Source: Phyllobacterium sophorae (GTDB lineage Bacteria; Pseudomonadota; Alphaproteobacteria; Rhizobiales; Rhizobiaceae). From it: a stretch of 64,000 bases of DNA. The stretch spans positions 1-64,000 of the forward strand of contig NZ_PGGM01000014.1 of NCBI RefSeq assembly GCF_003010965.1, written 5' to 3'. The first letter of the stretch is position 1. Each line of letters opens with the position of its first letter. A program made the translations under genes and the position numbers. The notes beneath the pieces are model-generated. The model saw only the letters and a program-made list of their open reading frames with translations, did not search any database and was not told the DNA's origin. Shown here one piece after another: positions 1 to 8,685 of the stretch.

Positions 1-111
1 CGCTTTCAATGCAGGGCGGCCTTTTGCTTTTGCAGACCAAACAAAGTAAGATCAAACTTACGCAAAACACGCAAAAGCCACAGACAATTCCGGTCAACAG
101 CCGGATGGTGG

Positions 112-188
<77 letters not shown>

Positions 189-220
189 CATCAATGCCAT
201 CAAAACCAGCTTCTCCAAGC

Positions 221-245
221 AAAACCCCGCTCAAGCGGGGTTTTT
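221..245. terminator. Intrinsic terminator after tRNA-fMet
   Basis: The stem CCCCGC/GCGGGG with a TCAA tetraloop is flanked by AAAA on the left and TTTTT on the right. It can therefore stop transcription from both sides: the tRNA on the + strand and the dehydratase gene arriving on the - strand. Confidence 0.9.
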
Positions 246-278
246 GGCGTTTAGAGGCCAAGGTGACATGTCTCGAGT

Positions 279-1217
279 TTAATCGAACTTCACAGCGGTC
301 GTATTTGCGCCGCAGACGAGGACGGCGACGCGCTCATCCGGCCCCGGCGAGTATCTTCCCGACAGCAGAGCGGCGAACGCTGCAGCGCCACCCGGCTCGG
401 CGACGATACGAACCTTGTCCCACAGCGCCAGTTGCGCTGTGCGGATATCATCGTCGGTGACGAGCACCGAGCGTTCCACGAAAGCCGCAGCGATTGGAAA
501 CATCAATTTGCCGACACGTTTGGGCGCAAGCGAATCGGCGGCAATGCCTTCGGCCGGCGCGTCCACGGGTTCTCCGGCTGCCAAAGCGCGGTGCAGGGTC
601 GGCGCCCGTTCCGGTTCGACGGCCACGATCTTCACCTTGCCACGAAACCAGGCGGCAATGCCGCCGATCAAGCCACCGCCACCCACCGCCACCAGGAGCG
701 TGGTGATTCCCGGCAGATCGGCCTCGATCTCCGCGCCGAGTGTTCCCTGGCCGAGCAGCGTTTCCGGCTGATCGAAGGCGTGGATCGTCAGGGCGCCGCT
801 TTCTTCAGCGAATCGTTCACTGGCGGCCAGAGCGTCGGCATAGCGGTCGCCGCCGATAACCAGCCTGGCGCCATAGCTGCGAATGCGTTCTGCCTTGGCC
901 GGGGAGGTGACGCCAGGGACAAAGATGGAGGCGGGGACGCCGAGCCGCATGGCGGCATAGGCAACCGCAGCACCGTGATTGCCGCCGGAGGCAGCGACGA
1001 CCCCGGCTTCCGGCACGGTCCGGGTCAAGAGGTTGGTGAAAGCGCCACGCGCCTTGAACGATCCCGAATGCTGCAGACATTCAAGCTTGAGATCGACGGG
1101 GCGGGAGACAAGATTGAAATCGGTCATGTCGACGCGCAGGACCGGCGTGTGGCGGATGTGCGGGCGGATCAGATGCTCGACTCCAGCGATGCTTTCAGGC
1201 GTTATCTGGACGGGCAT
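279..1217 (-). CDS. Threonine/serine dehydratase, PLP-dependent
   Basis: A 312-residue fold-type II PLP enzyme, expected to deaminate L-threonine or L-serine to 2-oxobutyrate or pyruvate in the cytoplasm. The PLP lysine sits in SGSFKARG (K55) and the phosphate-cradling glycine loop is GGGGLIGG (about 179-186). No C-terminal ACT domain is present, so it is the short, catabolic-type form rather than biosynthetic IlvA. The frame is open to 1367, but the start at 1217 (MPVQITPES) matches the family's N terminus; no strong ribosome site is seen at either start. It is divergent from deoC. Substrate (Thr, Ser or a hydroxyamino acid) cannot be fixed from sequence. Confidence 0.88.
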   Translation of the reverse strand: MPVQITPESIAGVEHLIRPHIRHTPVLRVDMTDFNLVSRPVDLKLECLQHSGSFKARGAFTNLLTRTVPEAGVVAASGGNHGAAVAYAAMRLGVPASIFVPGVTSPAKAERIRSYGARLVIGGDRYADALAASERFAEESGALTIHAFDQPETLLGQGTLGAEIEADLPGITTLLVAVGGGGLIGGIAAWFRGKVKIVAVEPERAPTLHRALAAGEPVDAPAEGIAADSLAPKRVGKLMFPIAAAFVERSVLVTDDDIRTAQLALWDKVRIVAEPGGAAAFAALLSGRYSPGPDERVAVLVCGANTTAVKFD

Positions 1218-1364
1218 GGGAAGACTCGGGGCTTTGAGGGGACTGAGCGAACATATTTCCTGCGCGATGCAAAAGGCAAGCACCATCGCCGTACTTTCCG
1301 CCGTGCGCGGTTTCGGCAATGGCCAGCCACTTTCTTTGCAGCTTGGGGTTGTTGGTAATATAGT

Positions 1365-1376
1365 CAATCCGGATTG
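1365..1376. promoter_or_regulatory. Palindrome in the dehydratase/deoC divergent region
   Basis: CAATCCGGATTG is a perfect 12-bp palindrome near the middle of the 247-bp region between the divergent dehydratase and deoC genes. It is a plausible operator for one or both, but no regulator in the window is clearly linked to it, and a 12-bp palindrome can arise by chance. Confidence 0.25.
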
Positions 1377-1464
1377 GGCCGCTTCTACAGATTGCTGGCA
1401 CCGGTATTGTCATCGTTGCCGCCACCCCGCTCAATCGCTTGATCGATCACAGGAAGGGTCGGGG

Positions 1465-2469
1465 ATGAACACGCAACATGCAGTGGTTTCAAATGGAACA
1501 GAAATCCAGCTGGCACATTCCCATGCGCGCAACACCGGCACCAAACTAAAGCCGGAATGGTTCGAGGACATCGCCGTCAACCGTTCGGCGACGGAACGCC
1601 GTGCCGCGACGCTGACGACGCGCCGGACCGTAAAGAAGGAGTATCAGGCCGCTTGGCTCGTCAAGGCGATCACCTGCATCGATCTCACCACGCTTGCCGG
1701 TGACGATACGCCCGGCCGTGTCCGCCGTCTGTGCGCCAAGGCGAAACGCCCCGTTCGCGACGATATTCTCGAGGCGCTGGGCCTCGCCGATGAGAACATT
1801 CGGGTAGGAGCCGTCTGCGTTTACCCGACAATGGTACCGCACGCAGTAAAGGCTTTGCACGGCTCGGGTATTCCCGTCGCTTCGGTGGCAACCGGTTTTC
1901 CAGCCGGCCTGACGCCGCTGCCACAGCGCCTTGCCGAAATCCATTATGCGGTGGGCGAAGGCGCCGCTGAAATCGACATCGTCATCACGCGCGAACATGT
2001 GCTGACGCAGAACTGGCCGGCGCTCCACGACGAGATCGCACAGATGCGCGAAGCATCCGGCGAAGCCCACATGAAAGCCATTCTGGCCACCGGCGATCTC
2101 AACACGCTGCGCAATGTCTACCGCGCCTCCATGGTGGCGATGCAGGCCGGTGCCGATTTCATCAAGACGTCGACCGGCAAGGAAGAGGTGAATGCCACGC
2201 TTCCCGTCAGCCTGATCATGCTGCGCGCCTTGCGCGACTATGGCGAACTTTCAGGCCAGACGGTCGGCTTCAAGCCGGCCGGCGGCATGAAAACCGCCAA
2301 GGACGCCCTGAACTGGCTGATCCTGATGAAGGAAGAGCTTGGGCTGCCCTGGCTGCAGCCGGATCTGTTCCGTCTCGGAGCGAGTTCGATGCTCGGCGAT
2401 ATCGAGCGTCAGTTGGAACATTATGTGACGGGCCGCTACGCCGCGTCTTCGCGCCACGCGCTCGCCTGA
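1465..2469 (+). CDS. deoC: Deoxyribose-phosphate aldolase
   Basis: A 334-residue class I aldolase that cleaves 2-deoxyribose-5-phosphate to acetaldehyde and glyceraldehyde-3-phosphate in deoxynucleoside catabolism. The Schiff-base lysine is in HMKAILATG (K204) and the proton-relay lysine in FIKTSTGK (K234). It is longer than E. coli DeoC (259 residues) and has the N-terminal extension of the eukaryote-like long form. The ATG at 1465 follows AGGAAGGGTCGGGG, a good ribosome site; the frame is open further upstream but overlaps the divergent gene. The aldehyde dehydrogenase 20 bases downstream could oxidise the acetaldehyde released. Confidence 0.95.
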   Translation: MNTQHAVVSNGTEIQLAHSHARNTGTKLKPEWFEDIAVNRSATERRAATLTTRRTVKKEYQAAWLVKAITCIDLTTLAGDDTPGRVRRLCAKAKRPVRDDILEALGLADENIRVGAVCVYPTMVPHAVKALHGSGIPVASVATGFPAGLTPLPQRLAEIHYAVGEGAAEIDIVITREHVLTQNWPALHDEIAQMREASGEAHMKAILATGDLNTLRNVYRASMVAMQAGADFIKTSTGKEEVNATLPVSLIMLRALRDYGELSGQTVGFKPAGGMKTAKDALNWLILMKEELGLPWLQPDLFRLGASSMLGDIERQLEHYVTGRYAASSRHALA

Positions 2470-2488
2470 GGAACAGAATGCGGCCAAT

Positions 2489-4909
2489 ATGGCCGGGAAA
2501 GGCTCTGACATGGGACAGATCAAGGACATTCTTCGCACCATGGATTATGGCCCCGCACCGGAGAGCGATACCGACGTTCGCAATTGGCTCGAGACGCACG
2601 CAACAGGCTTTGGCCATTTCATCAACGGCAAGTTCACCGGCGTCGGCGGACACAAGACCTTCGCTGTGATCAATCCGGCCAATGACGCGGTCCTGGCAAA
2701 AGTAGCGCATGGCGCGGCCGAGGATGTCGATGCCGCCGTGAAAGCCGCACGCAATGCTTTCGCCAAGTGGTCGAAGCTGCCTGGACATGAGCGTGCGAAA
2801 TATCTCTATGCCATAGCCCGCCATATTCAGAAACGCGAGCGGTTCTTTGCCGTGTTGGAGACCATGGACAATGGCAAGCCGATTCGCGAGACCCGCGACA
2901 TCGATATTCCGCTTGTTGCACGGCATTTCTACCATCATGCCGGCTGGGCCGAGATGATCGAGACGGAGTTCGAGGGATTCTCGCCCGTCGGTGTCTGCGG
3001 GCAGGTCATTCCGTGGAATTTCCCGCTGCTGATGCTGGCATGGAAGATCGCCCCAGCTCTTGCCGCCGGCAATACGGTCGTGCTGAAGCCAGCGGAACTG
3101 ACGCCGCTGACTGCGATCGCCTTTGCCGAAGTCTGCCACGAGATCGGGCTGCCTGCCGGCGTCGTCAACATTGTTCACGGCGATGGCGCAACGGGCGCGC
3201 TGATCTGCGGCCATGACGACATCGACAAGGTTGCCTTCACCGGCTCGACCGAAGTCGGCCGCATCATCCGTGAACAGATCGCCGGTTCGGAGAAGAAACT
3301 GTCGCTGGAGCTTGGCGGCAAGTCACCCTTCATCGTGTTCGAAGACGCAGACATGGATGGTGCGGTGGAGGGCGTTGTCGATGCGATCTGGTTCAACCAG
3401 GGCGAAGTCTGCTGTGCCGGATCGCGCATCCTTGTCCAGGAAGGCATCGCGCCGCGCTTCTACAACAAGCTGCGCAAGCGCATGGAAACCTTGCGTGTCG
3501 GCGATCCGCTCGACAAGGCCATGGATATTGGCGCGCTTGTCTCGGCCGGTCAGCTGAAGCGCGTCACCGCGCTGGTCGAACAGGGCAAGATTGACGGCGG
3601 TAAGTTGTGGCAGGCGCCCGTCAGGCTCCCGGCCAAGGGCAGCTATTTCGCACCTGGTTTCTTCACCGATGTGGAACCTACTTCGACGGTGTGCGAAGTG
3701 GAAATCTTCGGGCCCGTTGCGACCGCGAGCACCTTCCGCACGCCGGATGAAGCGATTGCGCTTGCCAACAATACGAAATATGGCCTCGCCGCATCGATCT
3801 GGTCGGAAAACATCAATCTCGCGCTCGACATGGCGGCGCGCGTCAAGGCAGGTGTCATCTGGATCAACTCGACTAACCTGCTTGATGCAGGCGCCGGTTT
3901 CGGCGGCTATCGCGAAAGTGGCTTCGGCCGCGAAGGCGGCCGTGAAGGTCTTTACGAATATCTGACCGCGGATTGGGAAAAGCGCCTGCCGCTGGTCAAG
4001 GCGGAAACCGCTTTCAAACCTGCCGCTGCGCCGGATGGTGACGCGAAAATCGCAGCCGCCGGCACGATCGACCGTACGGCGAAAAACTACATCGGCGGCA
4101 AGCAATCGCGGCCAGACAGTGGTTACTCTTATTCAGTTATCGGCAAGGGCGGTCAGGTCATCGGTCAGGCTGGTCTCGGTAACCGCAAGGATATTCGCAA
4201 CGCCGTGGAAGCCGCCGCCAAGGCCGGTTCGTGGGGCGGCGCAACGGCACACAACCGCGCGCAGGTGCTGTACTATCTCGGCGAAAACCTCAGCACCCGC
4301 CAGGCCGAGTTCGAAGCGCTGCTCGCGACAAGTACCGGGGTTTCCGCCAGGGCCGCATCGGAAGAATTCGCGGTCAGTTTGCGCCGGATATTCTATTATG
4401 CCGCGCAGGCCGACAAATATGATGGCGCCGTGCATTCCACCAAGTCGCGTCACGTAACGCTGGCGATGAACGAACCCTGGGGCGTCATGGGCATCGTCTG
4501 CCCGGACGAACTGCCGCTCCTGTCCTTCGTCTCGCTGGTGCTTCCCGCGATTGCCATGGGCAACCGGGTAATCGCAGTGCCTTCGGCCCGTCATCCACTC
4601 CTTGCCACCAATTTCTATCAGGTGCTCGACACCTCCGATGTGCTTGGCGGCGTGGTGAATATCGTCACCGGCGAGCGTGACGTCCTGGCAAAAACACTGG
4701 CGGAGCACGATGAGGTCGATGCGATCTGGTATGCCGGCTCGAAAGAGGGCAGCACGATGGTCGAGATAGCCTCATGCGGCAATCTGAAGGCGACCTGGAT
4801 CAACAATGGCCGCCAGCGCGACTGGCTCAGCAACAGCCAAGGCCTGGGCAAGGACTTTCTGCGCCGGGCCGTTCAGGTGAAGAACATCTGGGTCCCTTAC
4901 GGCGAATGA
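2489..4909 (+). CDS. ALDH16-type aldehyde dehydrogenase with two ALDH domains
   Basis: An 806-residue protein with two tandem aldehyde dehydrogenase modules. The first (about residues 30-500) has the general base in LELGGKSP (E274) and the nucleophile in GEVCCAGSR (C308), with the normal spacing of 34. The second (about 530-800) keeps ALDH-like stretches such as NEPWGVMGIVCPDELPLL but ends in INNGRQRDW and shows no catalytic Glu/Cys pair, so it is probably structural. This tandem plan defines the ALDH16 family; bacterial members keep the first-domain cysteine. It directly follows deoC and is probably co-transcribed. A start at 2510 (799 residues) has better ribosome-site spacing (GGGAAAGG). 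Confidence 0.88.
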   Translation: MAGKGSDMGQIKDILRTMDYGPAPESDTDVRNWLETHATGFGHFINGKFTGVGGHKTFAVINPANDAVLAKVAHGAAEDVDAAVKAARNAFAKWSKLPGHERAKYLYAIARHIQKRERFFAVLETMDNGKPIRETRDIDIPLVARHFYHHAGWAEMIETEFEGFSPVGVCGQVIPWNFPLLMLAWKIAPALAAGNTVVLKPAELTPLTAIAFAEVCHEIGLPAGVVNIVHGDGATGALICGHDDIDKVAFTGSTEVGRIIREQIAGSEKKLSLELGGKSPFIVFEDADMDGAVEGVVDAIWFNQGEVCCAGSRILVQEGIAPRFYNKLRKRMETLRVGDPLDKAMDIGALVSAGQLKRVTALVEQGKIDGGKLWQAPVRLPAKGSYFAPGFFTDVEPTSTVCEVEIFGPVATASTFRTPDEAIALANNTKYGLAASIWSENINLALDMAARVKAGVIWINSTNLLDAGAGFGGYRESGFGREGGREGLYEYLTADWEKRLPLVKAETAFKPAAAPDGDAKIAAAGTIDRTAKNYIGGKQSRPDSGYSYSVIGKGGQVIGQAGLGNRKDIRNAVEAAAKAGSWGGATAHNRAQVLYYLGENLSTRQAEFEALLATSTGVSARAASEEFAVSLRRIFYYAAQADKYDGAVHSTKSRHVTLAMNEPWGVMGIVCPDELPLLSFVSLVLPAIAMGNRVIAVPSARHPLLATNFYQVLDTSDVLGGVVNIVTGERDVLAKTLAEHDEVDAIWYAGSKEGSTMVEIASCGNLKATWINNGRQRDWLSNSQGLGKDFLRRAVQVKNIWVPYGE

Positions 4910-5042
4910 GGGTTCACATTGATGGCCAGGGATGCGCCTTCCCGATCCCCGGTGCTTATGGACGAACGGTCCACTGCACTGGGGACTCGAAACCAACCCG
5001 CTGGCTCATCGGCCTGAATTCCAGCATGTGAATGATCAACGC

Positions 5043-5852
5043 CTAATTGCGGCGGCGATAAAGCCAAAGGGTCAGCGGGGCGAGCACGGCAGTCAGAAGG
5101 GCAGGGGTCAGCAGGGCCAGCCCCAACTGCGTCAGGGTGACATTTCCCGCCAGAAGCCCGCGCATGGCAGTCGTCATGAGCGATACCGGATTGACCTCGA
5201 CGAAAACGCGTAACCAACCGGGCATTGTCGCGGGGTCCACCATGATGTTTGACGCGAAAACCAGCGGCATGATCCCGGTAAAGGCCATCGTCATGACAGT
5301 ATTGGGTGTGCGCATGATCAGGCCGAGCACCAGAAAGATCCAGCCGAACCCGAAGCCGATAAGCGGGAGCAGGAGCAGCGCAGCAACGACACCGGGAATT
5401 CCCGCTTCCGGCCGGTAGCCAAGCAGGATGCCGATGAAGAGAATGATCAGCGACGCGATGAGATGGCGCAGGATATCCCCGACCATCAGTCCGGCGAATG
5501 GCGAGAGCGACCAGATTGGCAAGGAACGGAAGCGGTCGAATAACCCCTCGCCAAGGTCGGTGCTCAATCCCATGCCGGAATACAGCGAATTGAATACGAC
5601 AGTCTGCACGAGAATGCCGGGCAGGAAATATTGCAGATATGTATCGGTCGATCCCGGCAGCGCCCCGCCGAACACGAAGGTGAACAGCAGCGTGAACATG
5701 ACCGGGCTCATAACAAGATCGAAGAGCTGCTCCGGGATGTGCTTGAATTTGAGCACCGCCCGCCAGCCGAAGACGAGCGCATTCGACAGCGCCGAGGGTT
5801 GGCCGGACGCTTCGCAAGGATCAGCGCGGCAGCCGATTTCTGCTCCATCCAT
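5043..5852 (-). CDS. ABC-2 type exporter permease (DrrB-like)
   Basis: A 269-residue inner-membrane protein with about six hydrophobic segments and the ABC-2 pattern: a first membrane segment after residue 45 (VMFTLLFTFVFGG), YLQYFLPGI, and a late loop with NIMVDPATMP before the last segments. It resembles the DrrB daunorubicin-resistance permease family and should form the channel for the ATPase upstream, whose end it overlaps by 32 bases. The ribosome site (AGAGG) lies inside that gene. The pair probably exports a drug or lipid-like compound. The substrate is unknown. Confidence 0.86.
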   Translation of the reverse strand: MDGAEIGCRADPCEASGQPSALSNALVFGWRAVLKFKHIPEQLFDLVMSPVMFTLLFTFVFGGALPGSTDTYLQYFLPGILVQTVVFNSLYSGMGLSTDLGEGLFDRFRSLPIWSLSPFAGLMVGDILRHLIASLIILFIGILLGYRPEAGIPGVVAALLLLPLIGFGFGWIFLVLGLIMRTPNTVMTMAFTGIMPLVFASNIMVDPATMPGWLRVFVEVNPVSLMTTAMRGLLAGNVTLTQLGLALLTPALLTAVLAPLTLWLYRRRN

Positions 5853-6849
5853 CAGACCTCTCCGGTGACAGGCGGGGTTCGGTGCTCTGACCGGTCAGCG
5901 CGAAGAACACCTCATCAAGGCTCGGTGCGCCCATTGAGAAATCAGCAAGCTCGATGTCCGCATCGATCAGCGCAGCCAATGCCCGATTGGCCTTTTGCGG
6001 GGTATCGACCATGATCGACAATGTTGTCCCTTCCGCACTGCGTTGAACGTTACCGCCGACCTTCTCCTCGAGCAGGCGCTTCGCCTCGCCAAGCCGGCCG
6101 GTCTCGACGAGGTTCAAATGCAGAAATCCTGATCCCGTCGCCGCCTTCAATTCGCGGCTGGTGCCTTCGGCGATTTTCTTGCCGTGGTCGATCACCGCGA
6201 TGCGTGCGGCGAGCTGATCGGCCTCTTCCAGATATTGCGTGGTGAGAAGGATGGTGACGCCAGCCTCGGCGAGGGAACGGATCATGCGCCACACGCTCTT
6301 GCGCGCCTTGGGGTCGAGCCCTGTCGTCGGTTCATCAAGAAAAAGTACGCCTGGCGTCACCACCAGAGAGGCGGCGATATCAAGCCTGCGACGCATGCCG
6401 CCGGAATAATCCTTGACCTGCTTGGCCGATGCGTCGGCGAGATCGAAGGCGTTCAGGAGGTCGCCAGCGCGGGATTTCGCCGCCTGGCCGCGAAAGCCCC
6501 ACAACCGTGCCAGCAGGATCAGGTTTTCCCGTCCGGTCAGATCCTCGTCGAGCGAAGCGAATTGCCCGGTCATGGCGATCGATCCGCGTACTTCATGCGG
6601 CGAGGCCGCGAGGTCGTATCCAAGCACTTTGGCGGAGCCGGCATCCGGCGGCAGCAAGGTTGCGAGCATCCGCAGCAATGTGGTCTTGCCTGCGCCGTTT
6701 GGGCCAAGAATGCCGAAAATCATACCGCGCGGAACGTCCAGATCGATACCATCCACGGCGCGCACGTTGCCGAAATGTTTGGTCAGGCCGCGTGCTTCGA
6801 TCGCAGCTGATTCCGCATCTTTCGTCGCCAGCCTACTGTGGCGCATCAT
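5821..6849 (-). CDS. ABC exporter ATPase (DrrA-like)
   Basis: A cytoplasmic ATP-binding subunit of about 342 residues. Walker A is GPNGAGKT, the signature is YSGGMRRRLDIAASL, and Walker B is LFLDEPTTGLD. A C-terminal extension of about 100 residues after the nucleotide-binding domain is typical of the DrrA type. It is translationally coupled to the permease at 5043-5852. The start is uncertain: ATGs at 6849 and 6846, or a TTG at 6879 giving ten more residues, are possible and none has a convincing ribosome site. It is divergent from the adenylate cyclase at 7015. Confidence 0.87.
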   Translation of the reverse strand: MMRHSRLATKDAESAAIEARGLTKHFGNVRAVDGIDLDVPRGMIFGILGPNGAGKTTLLRMLATLLPPDAGSAKVLGYDLAASPHEVRGSIAMTGQFASLDEDLTGRENLILLARLWGFRGQAAKSRAGDLLNAFDLADASAKQVKDYSGGMRRRLDIAASLVVTPGVLFLDEPTTGLDPKARKSVWRMIRSLAEAGVTILLTTQYLEEADQLAARIAVIDHGKKIAEGTSRELKAATGSGFLHLNLVETGRLGEAKRLLEEKVGGNVQRSAEGTTLSIMVDTPQKANRALAALIDADIELADFSMGAPSLDEVFFALTGQSTEPRLSPERSDGWSRNRLPR

Positions 6850-7014
6850 CACGATCTTTTCTATTTGCAACTTCGTCAAATTGGAAATGGCGGCGGCGTG
6901 AGCGCGACACTGATATCAATGCTGGCGTTTCATGTCAAAGTGACGCGACCTGCGCTGGGGTTTGTACTGTCAGGTTGTTGACGTTCCTCGTGCTCAAATC
7001 GTACTGATCGAACC

Positions 7015-8061
7015 ATGAGAAAATACTCGTTCGGTTTCTGGATATTTGCGGTCTGTGCCATCGCCGCCAGCGGCGTGCTCTACGGCATCCTGTTCTATGG
7101 GCGATCGTCGGCGATCGGGGCGATATTCGCCCTGTTCGTGTGTGTGCCCATTATTGCATTCGAGCGTGGTGCCATCTTTCCACGCCTCTATGCGTGGATC
7201 AGTGCCAGATCCACACCGGTCTATATCGTCCTCACCTTCCTTGTCTATTATGCCCTGATAAATATCGGCTTCACGGTCTGCGGCAGCTTGCTGTGGTGGC
7301 TGGGGTTCCTGCAGGAAACCACCTGGGCTGAAGCGACAATGCTGCCGGAAAATGTCGTGTTCTATGCATTGGGCGTTTCGGCTATTCTAAGCTTCGTAAC
7401 GCGCATCCGCGAATTGCTCGGCCGCGGTATTTTCGTCAGCCTGCTCTTCGGACGCTACCGCAGGCCCATTGAGGAGGAACGTATCTTCCTTTTCATCGAT
7501 CTCGTCGGTTCGACATCCTTCGCCGAAGAATTTGGCGACCTGCGGGCGCAACAATTCCTCAGTGCGCTGTTCGCTGCCTTCGCCGAACCTGTGCGCCGCC
7601 GCAAGGGAACGATCGATGATTATGTCGGCGATGCTGCAATCATCACCTGGCCGATGCGCCGCGGCATCAGAAAGGGCAGATGCATTCATTGTGTATTCGA
7701 TATTCTCGATTCGATCGAAGCCAACAGGGAAAAATGGTTGAGGGACTTTGGTCGTATCCCGCAATTGCGCGCCGCATTGCACGGCGGTTCGGTCATCACT
7801 GCGGAGATTGGCGTGGATCACCACAAGATCACCTATTTCGGCGATACCGTGAATACCGCCGCTCGTCTCGAAAGCCTGTGCCGCACGCTTGAATCGCCGG
7901 TGCTGATCTCGAACGAACTCGCAAGCCGCATGAAACTCTCCGGTGATATCAAGTCAGAAAATCTGGGCGCACATGCTGTGCGGGGCAGGGGGCAATCGCT
8001 GGGTGTGATCGCCCTGACCCGCGATAAACAGCTTTCAAGGGGCTCCGTTCAGCCGGCCTAG
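7015..8061 (+). CDS. Membrane-bound class III adenylate/guanylate cyclase
   Basis: A 348-residue protein. Four hydrophobic segments in residues 1-125 form a membrane anchor. A class III nucleotide cyclase domain follows (about 155-340), with the first metal aspartate in FLFIDLVGSTSF (D162), the second in DDYVGDAAIITW (D206), and GDTVNTAARLESL at the far end of the catalytic site. It should make cAMP (or cGMP) at the inner face of the membrane. Rhizobia carry many such cyclases with little-known inputs. It is convergent with the antitoxin remnant at 8091. Confidence 0.87.
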   Translation: MRKYSFGFWIFAVCAIAASGVLYGILFYGRSSAIGAIFALFVCVPIIAFERGAIFPRLYAWISARSTPVYIVLTFLVYYALINIGFTVCGSLLWWLGFLQETTWAEATMLPENVVFYALGVSAILSFVTRIRELLGRGIFVSLLFGRYRRPIEEERIFLFIDLVGSTSFAEEFGDLRAQQFLSALFAAFAEPVRRRKGTIDDYVGDAAIITWPMRRGIRKGRCIHCVFDILDSIEANREKWLRDFGRIPQLRAALHGGSVITAEIGVDHHKITYFGDTVNTAARLESLCRTLESPVLISNELASRMKLSGDIKSENLGAHAVRGRGQSLGVIALTRDKQLSRGSVQPA

Positions 8062-8090
8062 CACGTCGATGGCCCCAGCTCGCGCCAGCG

Positions 8091-8343
8091 TTAACGCCGG
8101 GCTTCCTCTATCCAGGCTCGAATCTCTTCCGGCGTGGTCTTTTGTTTTTGCTCTTGCTGCGCAGCCAGAATTGCCTCAATCGCAGCGTTGACGTCTGACC
8201 GATATGAAATCCCCGGAATATGCGTGAGCTTGGCGACAGGCTTGTCACCTCGTGAAATGACACCCTCTTCTCCGGCTTCGACCTTGGCCAGAAGGTCGGC
8301 ACAATATCCCCGCTTCGACAATTTCTGTCCACAAAGCGGCAAA
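8091..8343 (-). pseudogene. Orphan Phd/YefM-like antitoxin remnant
   Basis: The - strand encodes a recognisable Phd/YefM-type antitoxin tail: LLAKVEAGEEGVISRGDKPVAKL and then EEIRAWIEEARR at the C terminus. The usual short N terminus (MxVHEAKTxLS directly before LLAKVEAG) is replaced by KLSKRGYCAD, so the start appears disrupted, and no ATG with a ribosome site is present. The frame stays open to 8519 but would run antisense through the glycine riboswitch, so that part is not credible. No toxin follows; the next gene is the convergent cyclase. I read it as the decayed antitoxin of a lost toxin-antitoxin pair. Confidence 0.5.
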
Positions 8344-8435
8344 TCCGCGGTTTGGACGATGACAGCTTGATGCGGGTGCGCTATGTTTCCTTCTGTCGAG
8401 GGTCTGCGATTTGCAAAATCAAAGACCCTGTCAGT

Positions 8436-8640
8436 TTGCGGGAGAGTGTCCTTTGCAGCGATGTAAAGGTCCACCGAAGGGGAAATCGCCCGAAATCTCT
8501 CAGGTACCAGGAACCGCAAGCAGATAAGGCAACTCTGGAAAGTCGAGGGAAACCTCGCGCCGAAGGTGTAAGTTCAGGCAGAACGGGGACGTTCTGGTTT
8601 GAGCGAGTCTCTCAGGCTTCCGACAGAGGGGTAAAGATAC
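8436..8640 (+). promoter_or_regulatory. Tandem glycine riboswitch of gcvTHP
   Basis: Two glycine aptamers lie in tandem. The first (about 8436-8519) contains GCGGGAGAGT, CACCGAAGGGG and AATCTCTCAGG. The second (about 8531-8640) contains CGCCGAAGGTG and AGTCTCTCAGG, closed by a CTCTG/CAGAG stem (about 8533-8630). Spacing and the repeated CTCTCAGG core match the known class that senses glycine upstream of the glycine cleavage operon. Such switches generally turn expression on when glycine is high. Bases 8641-8685 form the likely expression platform, including a CCGTC/GACGG hairpin before the gcvT ribosome site. Confidence 0.93.
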
Positions 8641-8685
8641 GATCCGTCGTCGTGACGGAGGTCTTTGCATGTCTCTGGAGTAAAA

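Noticed and set aside
279..1217. Biosynthetic threonine deaminase IlvA.
   Set aside because: At 312 residues it lacks the C-terminal regulatory ACT domains of IlvA.
979..1464. An N-terminal extension of deoC by 162 codons.
   Set aside because: It lies antisense to the dehydratase gene, and the ATG at 1465 has a strong ribosome site and the expected N terminus.
8344..8519. Upstream extension of the antitoxin frame.
   Set aside because: This part is antisense to the first glycine aptamer and has no antitoxin-like sequence.
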